Positions 12,415 through 25,405 of a DNA stretch of 64,000 nt are shown piece after piece. Within the stretch, counting starts at the first letter, position 1, and every line of letters starts with the position of its first letter. This DNA comes from Cyrtodaria siliqua (taxonomy: Eukaryota > Mollusca > Bivalvia > Adapedonta > Hiatellidae). The notes beneath the pieces are model-generated. The model did not search any database, was not told the origin of the DNA, and saw only the letters and a program-made list of their open reading frames with translations. Where the stretch lies: positions 62,001 to 126,000 of the forward strand of contig JAWPHD010001270.1 in assembly GCA_037043455.1 (NCBI GenBank). Direction: 5' to 3'. The position numbers and the translations under genes were made by a program.

Positions 12415-12850
12415 TATGAGTTCGAGTTCATTCCATATTATTGTCAAACACAGCAAGCTTATTATTTCATGTTGAAATGCATTGAAGACATAAGATGTTT
12501 TAATTCTAATTTTTAAGAGCCTCAATGCATAATGGGCTTTGCAAACACTTGGCAGAGAAAACATTATATTTGGTTTGCAGTATGTATAGCTCTTCAGAGG
12601 AAAAATTATTTCCAATATTAAATATAAATGATTCTTCTACTAATGATATGTCAAAGCCAAAGTTTAAGTTTGGTGAGTAGAGATTGTGTTTCTGGACATG
12701 CCCAAAGCATATGAGTTAAAGTCTCCTGTTGTTGGCAATATTTACATAATGGACTATCAAGTATGTTTATCTATGTAACAATCTTCTAGTAGGGAGTATT
12801 CTGTGGGTAATTCGTATTTGGGACCATTGTAATGTTGTACTCTGTGCACT
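12415..12850 (-). pseudogene. non-LTR retrotransposon (LINE) ORF2 C-terminal relic
   Basis: Reading the minus strand downward from about 12850, broken frames give a THRILPTRRLL-like stretch. They then give CKYCQQQETLTHMLWAC (about 12696-12746), a CX2CX7HX4C arrangement typical of the zinc-binding region after the reverse transcriptase in L1-like LINEs. A FSSEELYILQTKY-like and KCLQSPLCIEALK-like tail follows. Frameshifts and stops interrupt it and no reverse transcriptase core is seen, so this is a short dead 3' fragment. The family within non-LTR elements cannot be fixed from this piece. Confidence 0.65.
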
Positions 12851-12884
12851 TTTGAAGGGAGCTTTATACATTTTTGATTCAATG

Positions 12885-13385
12885 TTAAACATGGCTGCCA
12901 GCGGCCATCTTTGTTTACATAGAGTTATATAATAAAAACTTGTAGCGACTACTTCTCTGAAACTTCTTCACGGATTTTCATGAAACTTTACAGCAATGTT
13001 GCTCTTGATGTCTAGTTGATCCTAGCAAAATTTTAGGCCGGCCAGAAATTCATGATGGCCTCCTCGGCTAAAAATAGATTAAAAAACAAATTTGTAGCGA
13101 CTACTTCTTGAAAACTAAGTGATATTTGATATGGGACTTTTTCTAAAATGATCAGCATGACATGATGTTGTTTCCTGTTGATTATTTTGATTCAGCATTA
13201 AACATGGCTGCTGCAGCCATCTTTGTTTACATAGAGTTAAATAGTAAAAATTTGTAGTGACTACTCCTCTGAAACTACTTGACAGATTTTCTTGAAACTT
13301 CACAGGAATGTTGATCTAGCTATCAAAAACCTATCAGTAGAGCTTCAAGGTCATTGACCTCCTGTTATTTGTTTTCCCTCTTTAA
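12885..13385 (+). mobile_element. 5'-truncated copy of the Helentron-like element found at 39388
   Basis: It carries the same modules as the 39-41 kb element: CATCTTTGTTTACATAGAG, TTGTAGCGACTACT, GATTTTCATGAAACTTTACA and AAATTCATGATGGCC. It ends in the same terminus, CAGTAGAGCTTCAAGGTCAT followed by TGACCTCCTGTT. The 5' subterminal end and GTCCG head are missing. Confidence 0.75.
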
Positions 13386-13746
13386 TAATTCTCCCATGTA
13401 GGCTCCTCCTTTGTTCTTATTTGTTCTTCCTCTTTACGTATTCTTCCATTTAGGCTCCTCCTTTGTTCTTATTTGTTCTTCCTCTTTACGTATTCTTCCA
13501 TTTAGGCTCCTCCTTTGTTCTTATTTGTTCTTCCTCTTTACGTATTCTTCCATTTAGGCTCCTCCTTTGTTCTTATTTGTTCTTCCTCTTTACGTATTCT
13601 TCCATTTAGGCTCCTCCTTTGTTCTTATTTGTTCTTCCTCTTTACGTATTCTTCCATTTAGGCTCCTCCTTTGTTCTTATTTGTTCTTCCTCTTTACATA
13701 TTCTCCCATTTAGGCTCCTCTTTTGTTCTTATTTCCTCTTTACATA
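13386..13746. repeat. 52-bp CT-rich minisatellite, interrupted by a SINE
   Basis: Nearly identical 52-bp units (GGCTCCTCCTTTGTTCTTAT, then TTGTTCTTCCTCTTTACGTA, then TTCTTCCATTTA) run for about seven copies. The array resumes in diverged form after the SINE (about 14000-14240: GACTCCACCTTTGTTCTTAT and so on). Confidence 0.9.
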
Positions 13747-13992
13747 GGGGCGTCCATGGCCGAGTGGTGGGAGTCTCTGACTTGAAATCACTTGCCCCTC
13801 ACCGCTGTAGGTTCGATCCCTCAGGGACCTAGAAATCTTTATGTGAGGAAGCTATCACCTCGGTGGTTCTACCCACAATAATCGCCCGGAGGGGCACCTG
13901 GGGTCTTCCTCCACCAGTGGAAGCTGGAAAGTCACCTTGAAGACCTTAGCTGTGGATGCGACTATAAAATGCAATTCAATTCAGTTCAATTA
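13747..13992 (+). mobile_element. tRNA-derived SINE, family B, full length
   Basis: The tRNA-like head has A box TGGCCGAGTGG and B box GGTTCGATCCC, the internal RNA polymerase III promoter. The body includes GTGAGGAAGCTATC, GGTGGTTCTACCC and TCTTCCTCCACCAGTGGAAG, ending in CAATTCAATTCAGTTCAATT. The head resembles a type-II (Leu/Ser-like) tRNA gene but it is a retroposon, not a functional tRNA. It interrupts the 52-bp array. Relatives are at 35103 (near complete) and 16095 (tail only). Confidence 0.85.
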
Positions 13993-13999
13993 ATTTTTT

Positions 14000-14240
14000 T
14001 GCTTTTCTCCCATTTATAGACTCCACCTTTGTTCTTATTTGCTCTTCCTCTTTACTTATTCTTCCATTAAGGCTTGTCCTCTGTACTTATTCATTGTACA
14101 TTCTTCCTTTTTCCTTATTCTGAAATTAAGGCTTTGCCTCTGTACATGTACTTAGTATATATGCTCTTTCACATTCATTTTCTCCCTCCTTTGTTCTTAC
14201 TTGCTCTTCCGTTACCTGTTCTCCCATCAAGGCTTCTCCT
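14000..14240. repeat. diverged continuation of the 52-bp CT-rich array
   Basis: Units such as TTTGTTCTTATTTGCTCTTC and TACTTATTCTTCCATTAAGG continue the pattern seen left of the SINE, with more substitutions and indels. Confidence 0.7.
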
Positions 14241-14743
14241 CAGTACTGTTACACAATTACAACGTTTAGTGCTATTATATGTATAATAAAGCTTTGGGAT
14301 GGTGCCATGCTTACTGTTAAAATAACACAAGGATTTGTAGCACCAGTTATATATTGATATTTGTCTTAAACTCACATTATAACAACTGTGTTTTTTGTTG
14401 CCATGAAAACAGAAGGTGGCCGTGCAGGTAGTATTTTTATTTCCAGAAATGTATCAAATACTGTTGAATGAATTTTAATGATGGGAGAGGATGTTCAGGG
14501 ATTGGCAATACTAAGGTTAATAAAACTCCGGTTAAAGACTCATTGTCGGATATACCAGTCAATAAACTGATGTATTAATGGATACATTAAAGTTGTGCCG
14601 AACCCTGAATCTGGTTGTATGTAGACTCTTTGACAAATTGTTGTAAGAAATCTAAAGGCATTTTAAAAGGGTTTTTATATATAGCCAAAAAAAATCATAT
14701 AATTAAGAGGTGCGGTTAAGCATCCACATTTCGGCCATATCCA

Positions 14744-15008
14744 GGCGCCGACTTCACCAACAATTCCTTAAGTTTTAATTAAATACTTGAGAAAATACTT
14801 AACTAAGTCACTAAGTAAAAACTTAGCAGAAATGTGTTTCACCAACATAAATTAAGTGTCCACTTGATAAATAAGCTAAATTTAAGTTTTTACTTAAGTA
14901 AATTGGTTTGGTGAAACATGTTTTCCTTACTTAAGAAAACTTAGGAGGTAAACTTAAAGTTTTTAAGTAGCTAAGTATATACTTAAGTATGTTGGTGAAA
15001 TCGGCACC
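14744..15008. mobile_element. MITE with GGYGCCGAYTTCACCAACA termini
   Basis: The left end GGCGCCGACTTCACCAACA is matched by the inverse of the right end TGTTGGTGAAATCGGCACC. The 265-bp interior is rich in ACTTAAGT-type palindromes and has no coding capacity. A short target duplication (possibly CAG or CCAG) cannot be decided by eye. Confidence 0.75.
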
Positions 15009-16090
15009 AGGTCCTTAAAATTGCCTTTAGAACAACTTTGTCAGAGTTTCTATTATACGAGGTGAAGTGCCATCAGGTTACATGTTTTTCGATGACATTG
15101 AGACTAAATCAAAATTTGATAATCTGTCAAAAAAAGAAAGATTTTAATTTCAAAGTTCAAAATCATCATTGCTTGAAGATTCTATTTGAGGAAAACATTT
15201 ATTCTCTTAAAAGTTAAGTACTAGTATACAACTATAATTACTGAGTGCCATTTTGAAAGGGTAGATTAAGAAAAGAAGTTGCTTCATAAAATATTAGGCT
15301 TTTAAGAGTGAAAATAGTAGCTTTGACAACTGCATGTTTCTAAAATGTCACTATATTTCAGCATGAAATGTAAAAATTACTTAGTATTTTGTATCTGAAG
15401 TCTAGTAATTTGTTTGCAGTTGAAATACATTTAGACATTTTTTTATTATTTTTAGTCTTAAAGATTTCTCAATGTCTTTGATTATATTTTAAGATAGTAT
15501 GTTTAATTATCCAAGAAATGTTGGTGACTGGTTATTAACCAAGAAAAGATAAATGTAAATATTGCAAGCTACTTTGGTATTATTGACGGACAACCCAAGC
15601 TTATTACATGTCTCGCTGTATGTCACTGAATTTATTTTCAAAAAATTGCAGTGGTTAAGTATTAATTTATATCCATCTCCACGACTGATTCAAAATCCGA
15701 GTCGGGCGTCTGTGCCCTGTGGACACATTTGCCAGTGTTGTGTAAAAAATCAAAATAGCTTGCTATTTTTATGGTCAAGGATATAAGCTTGTGAAGTATG
15801 ACCTGTACAACAGATGTTGTCCTTTTAATCCTGGATATAGATTTTATCAGCATGTTATTGGAATTTCTTTCAGGTACACTTTGTTTTATTTAAGCATGTT
15901 TTATAAAAGACATATGCATGAGAACCAAACATTTTTGATGGAATTTGATTTTGTTGTTCTTAGAATAATGTTTCTTTTCTATATATATAGATTTTTTTAT
16001 AGTTTATTATTTTTTCTACAGAAAACGCAACTGAAAACCAATATGATGCATTGTATTACAGTACTATGAGTTTTATTATTTTATAATAGG
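15009..16090. other. unique AT-rich stretch, no gene recognised
   Basis: The open frames here (for example 15791-16069) are AT-rich, lack recognisable motifs and have no splice support. Confidence 0.35.
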
Positions 16091-16094
16091 AAAG

Positions 16095-16202
16095 TTGGTG
16101 GTTGTACCCGGGTGCCCTCCCATGCACGAAAACTGCACGGAGGGCCACCTTGGGTCTTCCTTTACCAATGGAAGCTGACCTGACTATAAATCCAATTCAC
16201 TT
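16095..16202 (+). mobile_element. SINE family B tail fragment
   Basis: Shares GGTGGTTGTACCCGGGTGCC, CACGAAAACTGCACGGAGG and TCTTCCTTTACCAATGGAAG with the copies at 13747 and 35103. The tRNA head is absent. Confidence 0.65.
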
Positions 16203-16229
16203 TTTTAATACCCAATTAATAGTATATGT

Positions 16230-19200
16230 AGTGTATAAATGAATCAAGAGTTAGTAACATACTTGACTCTCAAGCATACCAGAAGTCATAGTAACATACT
16301 TGACTATCAATAAATATCAGAAGTCGTAGTAACATACTTTACTATCAATAAATATCAGCAGTCATAGGAACATACTTGACTATCAATAAATATCAGAAGT
16401 CGTAGTAACATACTTTACTCTCAATAAATACCAGAAGTCATCAAAACATAATTGACTCTCAATGAATACCAGAAGTCATAGTAACATATTTGACTCAGTG
16501 AATACCAGATGTCATAGTAACGTACTTGACTCTCAATGAATACCAGAAGTGATATAACATACTTGACTCAATGAATACCAGAAGTCATAGTAACATACTT
16601 GACTCTCATTGAATACCGGAAGTCATAGTAACATACTTGACTTTTAGTGAATACCAGAAGTAACATACTTGACTCTCAGTGTATACCAGAAATGATGGTA
16701 ACATACTTGACTCTCGATGAATACCAGAAGTCATGGTAACATACTTGACTTCCAATGAATACCAGAAGTTGTATTAACATACTTGACTCTCAATGAATCA
16801 AGAAGTCATAGTAACGTACTTGACTCTCAATGAATACCAGAAGTAATAGTAACATACTTGACTCTCGATGAATGCCAGAAGTCATAGTAGCATGCGTGAC
16901 TCTCAATGAAAACCAGAAGTCATAGTTACATACTTGACTCTCAATAAATACCAGAAGTCATGGTAACATACTTGACTCTCAATGAATACCAGAAGTCATG
17001 GTAACATACTTGACTATCAGTGAATACCAGAAGTCATAGTAACATACTTGACTCTCAATGAATACCAGATGTCATAGTAACATACTTGACTCTCAATGAA
17101 TGCCAGAAGTCATAGTAGCATACTGGACTCTCAATGAGTGCCAGAAGTCATAGTAGCATACTTGACTCTCAGTGAATCCAGAAGTAATAGTAACATACTT
17201 GACTCTCAATGAATACCAGAAGTCATGGTAACGTACTTGACTATCAGTGAATACCAGAAGTCATAGTAACATACTTGACTCTCAATGAATACCAGAAGTC
17301 ATAGTAACATACTTGACTCTCAATGAATGCCAGAAGTCATAGTAGCATACTGGACTCTCAATGAGTGCCAGAAGTCATAGTAGCATACTTGACTCTCAAT
17401 GAATCCAGAAGTCATAGTAACATACTTGACTCTCAATGAATACCAGAAGTCATAGTAGCATACTTGACTTTCAATGAATACCAGAAGTCATAGTAACATA
17501 CTTGACTCTCAATGAATGCCAGAAGTCATAGTAGCATACTTGACTCTCAATGAATCCAGAAGTCATAGTAACATACTCGACTCTCGATGAATACCAGAAG
17601 TCATGGTAACATACTTGACTTCCAATGAATACCAGAAGTCATAGTAACATACTTGACTCTCAATGAATCCAGACGTCATAGTAACGTATTAGACTCTCAA
17701 TGAATACCAGAAGTCATGTTAACATACTTGACTTCCAATGAATACCAGAAGTTATAGTAACATACTTGATTTTCAGTGAATTCAGAAGTCATAGTAACAT
17801 ACTTGACTCTCAATGAATACCTGAAGTTGTAGTAACATACTTGACTATCAATGAATGCCAGAAGTCATAGTAGCATACTTGACTCTCAATGAATGCCAGA
17901 AGTCATAGTAACATACTTGACTCTCAATGAATACCAGAAGTCATAGTAGCATACTTGACTCTCAATGGATACCAGAAGTCATAGTAACATACTTGACTCT
18001 CAATGAATACCAGAAGTCATAGTAACATACTTGACTCTCAATGAATGCCAGAAGTCATAGCATACTGGACTCTCAATGAGTGCCAGAAGTCATAGTAGCA
18101 TACTGGACTCTCAATGAATCCAGAAGTCATAGTAACATACTTGACTCTCAATGAATACCAGAAGTCATAGTAGCATACTTGACTCTCAATGAATACCAGA
18201 AGTCATAGTAACATACTTGACTCTCAATGAATTCCAGAAGTCATAGTAGCATACTTGACTCTCAATGAATCCAGAAGTCATAGTAACATACTCGACTCTC
18301 GATGAATACCAGAAGTCATGGTAACATACTTGACTTCCAATGAATACCAGAAGTCATAGTAACATACTTGACTCTCAATGAATCCAGACGTCATAGTAAA
18401 GTATTAGACTCTCAATGAATACCAGAAGTCATGTTAACATACTTGACTTCCAATGAATACCAGAAGTCATAGTAACATACTTGATTTTCAGTGAATTCAG
18501 AAGTCATAGTAACATACTTGACTCTCAATGAATACCTGAAGTTGTAGTAACATACTTGACTCTCAATGAATGCCAGAAGTCATAGTAGCATACTTGACTC
18601 TCAATGAATGCCAGAAGTCATAGTAACATACTTGACTCTCAATGAATACCAGAAGTCATAGTAGCATACTTGACTCTCAATGGATACCAGAAGTCATAGT
18701 AACATACTTGACTCTCAATGAATACCAGAAGTCATAGTAACATACTTGACTCAGTGAATACCAGAAGTCATAGTAGCATACTTGACTCTCAATGAATACC
18801 AAAAGTCATGGTAACATACTTGACTCTCAGTGAATACCGGAAGTTATAGTAACATACTTGACTATCAGTGAATACCGGAAGTCATGGTAACTTACTCGAC
18901 TCCCAATGAATACCGGAAGTTATAGTAACATACTTGACTTTCAATAAATACCGGAAGTTATAGTAACATACTTGACTATCAGTGAATACCAGAAGTCATG
19001 GTAACATACTTGACTCTCAATGAATACCAGAAGTTATAGCAACATACTTGACTCTCAATGAATACCAGAAGTTATAGTAACATACTTGACTCTCAATGAA
19101 TACCAGAAGTCATGGTAACATACTTGACTCTCAATGAATACCGGAAGTTATAGTAACATACTTGACTATCAGTGAATACCGGAAGTCATGGTAACATACT

Positions 19201-19335
19201 TGACTTTCAATGAATACCAGAAGTTATAGTAACATACTTGACTATCAGTGAATACCAGAAGTCATGGTAACATACTTGACTCTCAGTGAATATCGGAAGT
19301 TATAGTAACATACTTGACTATCAGTGAATATTCAT
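16230..19335. repeat. 38-bp satellite array, about 80 units
   Basis: The unit reads TGAATACCAGAAGTCATAGT then AACATACTTGACTCTCAA. Variants (ATGCC for ATACC, AGCATAC for AACATAC, GGACTC for TGACTC, and 36-bp units lacking two bases) are arranged in ordered blocks. The marker GTATTAGACTCTCAATGAAT recurs at 17686 and 18401, 715 bp apart, with matching neighbours, so a block of about 19 units was duplicated. Both ends are more diverged than the middle. It lies in the region upstream of the recognised endophilin exons. Confidence 0.95.
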
Positions 19336-19943
19336 TATCCTTTTTGTAGAATTTGTTGAGTAATATATTGTAGAATCTGCATGCTGAAGTCAAATATTTC
19401 CTTATTTCTTACATATATGGAAACTGACTAATAAGCATTTACTAATATGAACTTGGATATATTCTTTAAGTTGAATATCAGTTTTAAATTATTTAGTACT
19501 ATTCTGTAGAGTATCCCTTAGTTATTTGCATGCATATTTTCGACGTAAATCTTAATAGCTAAATGCAAAACTATTTAAATTAAATATGTCTCAGGATTGT
19601 TGAATGCATAATATAAATGAATAGAAACATTTCTCTGAGCTATATTACATTTTAAAGTATTGTTCCTTTAATGATTTGTGATCACTTTGTAGACGTCTTG
19701 GAAAATTGGAACAGGTTGAATACAATAAATACTGATACCTAAGCTTCAAGCTTCTAGTCTTAAAGGATTATTATTTTGCTCAGTGTTCTATATTTTATCT
19801 AAATAGTTGACGGTGGTTACACAAATGTATAAATAACTTCTATTTTAAAAATGTTTATTTAAACAAGTAATTTAATACATTTAAATATCGTATACTGCAG
19901 TCCCATACTTACCTGTTGTCATTATATTTCATACATGACTTAA
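19336..19943. other. unique AT-rich stretch, nothing recognised
   Basis: No exon or transposon end was seen. Confidence 0.35.
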
Positions 19944-20015
19944 CCCTTAGCCTGCTAAGGGCGATTACAATAGCTTTTGCGTCCATTGTAAACCCAGATC
20001 AGCCTGCGAGTCACT
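19944..20015 (+). mobile_element. piggyBac-like MITE P1, truncated copy
   Basis: TTAA (19940-19943) is followed by CCCTTAGCCTGCTAAGGGCG and the family motifs GCGTCCATTGTAAACCCAGA and TCAGCCTGCGAGT. Homology stops near 20015. Full copies are at 27121, 37951 and 38245. Confidence 0.65.
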
Positions 20016-20189
20016 TGCAACTTCTTATTTTGCAACACTTTCAAGTACACTAGTTATATAGTAATAATAACACTGGCCTATAATTTTACGAAAACATTCT
20101 CTGCAGTTTACATATTTTTATCTGAGTTGCCCAGTTTGTGTGATGTCATTAAATGATTAGGGGGGATGGTTAGGTTCAAATAGTCACTG

Positions 20190-21590
20190 TAACAATGACA
20201 ATATGTTTTTTTGTCACCTGCATGGCATGGCAGACACTTAGGGATCACTTTGTCATACACGTCTGTCATTGTTGTCGACCGTCATACTTTAACCTGCAAC
20301 CTAACCTTGGCCATAACTTGAAAAGTATTTCATCTTTGTTCATAAAACTGCACAAACAACTTCATCCTACCTCAAGGAATGCTGTTACACATGTCCAATA
20401 ATTATGACTTTCATTTTGACAGAGTTATGCCCCCTTTCATAAAACTACACAAACATCTTTATCCTACCTCAAGGAATGCTGTTACACATGTCCAATAACT
20501 CTGACTTTCATTTTGACAGAGTTATGCTTCTTTTCATAAAACTGCACAAACATCTTCATCCTACCTCATGGAATGTTGTTACACATGTCCAATAACTCTG
20601 ACTTTCATTTTGACAGAGTTATGCCCCCTTTCATAAAACTGCACAAACATCTTTATCCTACCTCAAGGAATGTTGTTACACATGTCCAATAACTCTGACT
20701 TTCATTTTGACAGAGTTATGCCCCCTTTCATAAAACTGCACAAACATCTTTATCCTACCTCAAGGATGTTGTTACACATGTCTAATAACTCTGACTTTCA
20801 TTTTGACAGAGTTATGCCCCCTTTCATAAAATTGCACAAACATCTTTATCCTACCTCAAGGAATGTTGTTACACATGTCCAATAACTCTGACTTTCATTT
20901 TGACAGAGTTATGCCCCCTTTCATAAAACTACACAAACATCTTTATCCTACCTCAAGGAATGTTGTTACACATGTCCAATAACTCTGACTTTTATTTTGA
21001 CAGAGTTATGCCCCCTTTCATAAAACTGCAAAAACATCTTCATCCTACCTCAAGGAATGTTGTTGCACATGTCCAATAACTCTGACTTTCATTTCGGCAG
21101 TTATGCCCCCTTTCATAAAACTGCACAAACATCTTTATCCTACCTCAAGGATGTTGTTACACATGTCTAATAACTCTGACTTTCATTTTGACAGAGTTAT
21201 GCCCCCTTTCATAAAATTGCACAAACATCTTTATCCTACCTCAAGGAATGTTGTTACACATGTCCAATAACTCTGACTTTCATTTTGACAGAGTTATGCC
21301 CCCTTTCATAAAACTACACAAACATCTTTATCCTACCTCAAGGAATGTTGTTACACATGTCCAATAACTCTGACTTATTTTGACAGAGTTATGCCCCCTT
21401 TCATAAAACTGCAAAAACATCTTCATCCTACCTCAAGAAATGTTGTTGCACATGTCCAATAACTCTGACTTTCATTTCGGCAGTTATGCCCCATTTCACA
21501 AAATTGTAACCTGCAACCTAATGAAGTTCATAACTGGCTGAAATAAGCACGTGACAGGCGATGCAAGTGATCCATGGAACACCCTTCTAG
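20190..21590 (+). mobile_element. Helentron-like element with a 97-bp array, about 12 units
   Basis: A GTCTGTCATTGTTGTCGACC head is followed by about a dozen 97-bp units (ATAACTCTGACTTTCATTTT, GACAGAGTTATGCCCCCTTT, CATAAAACTGCACAAACATC, TTTATCCTACCTCAAGGAAT, GTTGTTACACATGTCCA). The unit order is itself duplicated: the variants CAAGGATGTTG and TTTCGGCAGTTATG recur about 380 bp apart. The right end GATCCATGGAACACCCTTCT AGTT directly abuts the next element. A decayed relative with the same right end is at 27415-27715. The class is inference from architecture. Confidence 0.75.
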
Positions 21591-24500
21591 TTAGCTCTAC
21601 TGGCCGAAGGCTTATGGGATGCTGAGTTGTCCGTTGTCTGTCCGTCTTTAACTTTTTTCTCATTAAGACGATAAGGTCTTCTTTTTTCATCCGATCTTTA
21701 CCAGATTGTTAATATCAAGGAAATCTCGGACGAGTTCGAAAATCAGCCAGTTTGGACTAGTAACAGCAGAGTTATGGCCCCTGATTTAGTTAAAAATGTT
21801 ATATTTTGCCTCGTTAAGACGATAGGGCCTTCCTTTTTCATCAGATATTTTTTAAATTTTACCAGTTTGTTGATATCAATGAAATCTCGGATGTGTTTTA
21901 AAACCAGCCAGTTCAGACCAGTAACACCAGAGTTATGCCCTTGATTTGGTTAAAATTGCTATATTTTGCCTCGTTAACATGATAGAGCCTTCATGTTTTA
22001 AAACCAGCCAGTTCAGACCAGTAACACCAGAGTTATGCCCTTGATTTGGTTAAAATTGCTATATTTTGCCTCGTTAACATGATAGGGCCTTCATTTTTCA
22101 TCCGATCTTTACCAAACTCTACCAGATCGTTGATATCAATGAAATCTCGGACGAATTAAAAAACAGCCAGATTGGACCATTCACACCAGAATTATGGCTC
22201 TTGATATTCTGAAATAGGCTATAATTTGGCCTTGTTAATACGATAGGGCCTTCATTTTTAGCAGAGCTTATGGAATGGCGAGTTGTCCGTCGTCTGTTGT
22301 CTGTCCGTTAACTTTTACCTCGATAAGACGATAGAGCCTTCATCTTTCATCTGATCTTTACCAAACTTTAACAGATTGTTAATATCAACGACAGCTCAGA
22401 CAAGTTCGAAAACCAGCCAGATCGGACTAGTAACAGCAGAGTTATGGCCCTTGATTTAGTTAAAAATGTTATATTTTGCCTCGTTAAGATGATAGGGCCT
22501 TCATTTTTCATCCGATCTTTACCAGTCTTTACCAGATTGTTAATATCAATGAAAGCTTGGAAAATTCGAAAACCAGCCAGATCGGACCAGTAACAGCGGA
22601 GTTATGGCCCTTGATTTAGTTAAAAATGGTTATTTTGTCTCGTTAAGATGATAGGGCCTTCATTTTCATCCGATCTTTACCAAACTTTAACAGATTGCTC
22701 CTATCAATGAAAGCTTGGACAAGTTCGAAACCAGTCAGATCGGACCAGTCACACCAGAATTATGGCTCTTGATATTCTGAAATAGGCTATAATTTGGCCT
22801 TGTTAATACGATAGGGCCTTCATTTTTAGCAGAGCTTATGGAATGGCGAGTTGTCCGTCGTCTGTTGTCTGTCCGTTAACTTTTACCTCGATAAGATGAT
22901 AGAGCCTTCATCCGATCTTTACCAAACTTTAACAGATTGTTAATATCAACGACAGCTCAGACAAGTTCGAAAACCAGCCAGATCGGACCAGTAACAGCAG
23001 AGTTATGGCCCTTGATTTAGTTAAAAATGTTATATTTTGCCTCGTTAAGATGATCGGGCCTTCATTTTTCATCCGATCTTTACCAGATTGTTAATATCAG
23101 TGAAAGCTTGGAAAATTCGAAAACCAGCCAGATCGGACCAGTAACAGCGGAGTTATGGCCCTTGATTTAGTTAAAAATGGTTGTTTTGGCTCGTTAAGAC
23201 GATAGGGCCTTCATTTTCATCCGATCTTTACCAAACTTTAACAGATTGCTACTATCAATGAAAGCTTGGACAAGTTCGAAATCCAGTCAGATCGGACCAG
23301 TAACAGCGGAGTTATGGCCTTTGATTTAGTTAAAAATGCAATATATTGCCTCGTTAAGACGATAGGGCCTTCATTTTCATCCAATCTTTACCAAACTTTA
23401 ACAGATTGCTACTATTAATGAAAGCTTGGACAAGTTCGAAAACCAGTCAGATCCGACCAGTAACAGCGGAGTTATGGCCTTTGATTTAGTTAAAAATGCA
23501 ATATATTGCCTCGTTAAGACGATAGGACCTTCATTTTTCATCCGATCTTTACCAAACTTTACCAGATTGTTAATATCAATAAAAGCTCAGAGAAGTTTGA
23601 AAACCAGCCAGATCGGACCAGTAACAGCGGAGTTAGGCCCTTGATTTAATTAAAAATGCTATATTTTGCCTCGTTAAGTTGATAGAGCCTTCATTTTACA
23701 TCTGATCTTTACCAAACTTTATCAGATTGTTAATATCAATGAAAGCTCAGACAAGTTCGAAAACCAGCTAGATTGGACCATTTAGACCGAAGTTATGGCC
23801 CTTGATTTTCGGAATATGCTATATTTTGGCCTCATTATTGAAGATGAAATTCTTCATTTGGCCGGATTTCTGAAACTTTGCAGGGATGATCATACCAAGC
23901 CTAGTTGTATATATAGTCACCGTGTTCCGGTTGAATGATTCTGGTGGAGTTATGCCCCTTTAAAGGTTTTAATACAAAAACTTTGTCCTGACTTGTTCTC
24001 CTGAACCCATGGCCGGATTTAAACAAAACTTTTTAGGGATCCTGAGTGCCCACTAATTAAGTAGCGTATCCGCAAGTGTGAGCGTGTGTAAATTGGGTGC
24101 TCGCTTCGTAAAGAGAGTAGCGAGCGCAGTACAGAAAAGTCCCACAAATGGCACAATGACGGCTATGAAATTCTCGGCAAAAGTCTGGCTAAAGACTTTA
24201 TAATCTGGCTAAAGACATTTTTAGAGCTTTAGCCAGTTTTGGCTTTTTTCCCCCAATTCAGATGGCCCCTGGGCCCAGTTTCAAAAAGGTAGAAAAATCC
24301 CTGTGTTTAAACACATTAAAGATTAATATATCATGTATCCTAGGGGTGGATATATACACTTTCAACATAGTCATACTGCTAGGTTTAACTTTAAATCAGT
24401 ATATTAAACCTATCTTTATGCTCTATAGTATATCCACCCCTTGGATTAGCAGATAAATAATCTATCATATTTGAAAACAAGTGTCCATTGGACCCTATAG

Positions 24501-25405
24501 CAATTATAATTCAAATAGCTATAATGATATTCCGCTACTAAATGAAAGCAAAATTGATCATTTATGCAATATTTAAAAAAGGACCCCTAAAATCTGAAGC
24601 AGGACCCCTAAAAATTTCATATGAGGGTCCACTGAAAAACATAATGGAAACCCTGGATCAGTTCCAAGTCTAGTTGTATGTCATCGCGTGTTCCAGTTGA
24701 TTGATTTTTGGGAGAGTTATGGCCCTTTAAAGGTTTTAATACACAAACTTTGGTCTGGACTAGTTCTCCTGAACCCCTCGCCGGATTTCAACGAAACTTG
24801 ACAAGGATGATCAGTATCAAGCCTAGTTGTGCATGTCATCGCCATATTCCGGTTGAATGATTTTTGACAGAGTTATGGCCCTTTAAATGTTTTAATACAC
24901 AAACTTTGTCCAGATTAGTCTCTTATGAACTTCTTGCTGGATTTCAACGAATCTTGGCGGGGATGATCAGTACCAAGCCTAGTTGCACCTGTCATTGCCA
25001 TGTTCTGGTTGAATGATTGTTGGCTCTTTTAAAGTTTTAATGCAGAAATTTTGTCCCAACTAATTCTCCTGATCCCCTGAATCCTCCTCATCTGGATTCC
25101 AACGAATCTTGACAGGGATGATTAGTACCAAGCCTGGTTGTGCATTTCATTGTCATGTTACAGTTGAATGAATTTTGGCAGAGTTATGACCCATTAACGG
25201 TTTTAATACACTAACTTTGTACAGACTAGTTCTCCTGAACCTCTGGCTGGATTTCAACGAAACTTGGCAGGGATGATCAGTACCAAGCCTAGTTGCATCA
25301 TGTTCCGGTTGAATGATTTTTGAAAGAGTTATGGCCCCTTATACATAAACTTTATCTTTAGCCAGTAGAGCGTCTACAGGCCCTCTTGGGCCTGGCCTCT
25401 TGTAT
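21591..25405 (+). mobile_element. 3.8-kb Helentron-like non-autonomous element with two arrays
   Basis: The left end is TTAGCTCTACTGGCCGAAGG followed by a GTCTGTCCGTC head. The right end has the inverse subterminal piece CAGTAGAGC, a perfect hairpin CAGGCCC-TCTT-GGGCCTG (25377-25394) and the terminus GCCTCTTGT. Inside are about 13 units of roughly 160 bp (ACGATAGGGCCTTCATTTTT, CCGATCTTTACCAAACTTTA, AGTTATGGCCCTTGATTTAG) to about 23830. About 7 units of roughly 155 bp follow (GGATTTCAACGAAACTTGGC, GGGATGATCAGTACCAAGCC). A 600-bp non-array segment (about 24045-24650) interrupts the second array and holds an inverted AGGGGTGGATATA pair. No Rep/helicase coding is present. Confidence 0.75.

Noticed and set aside
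13747..13825. tRNA gene of Leu/Ser type
   Set aside because: Same reason: it is the head of SINE family B with copies at 35103 and 16095.
14397..14425. 15-nt microexon between ...AACAG and GTAGTA, reading KVAVQ
   Set aside because: It recalls the KV start of endophilin exon 2, but the following residues do not fit and the context is weak.
16230..19335. CRISPR-like array
   Set aside because: Units are contiguous 38-bp repeats without unique spacers in a eukaryotic genome, so it is a satellite.
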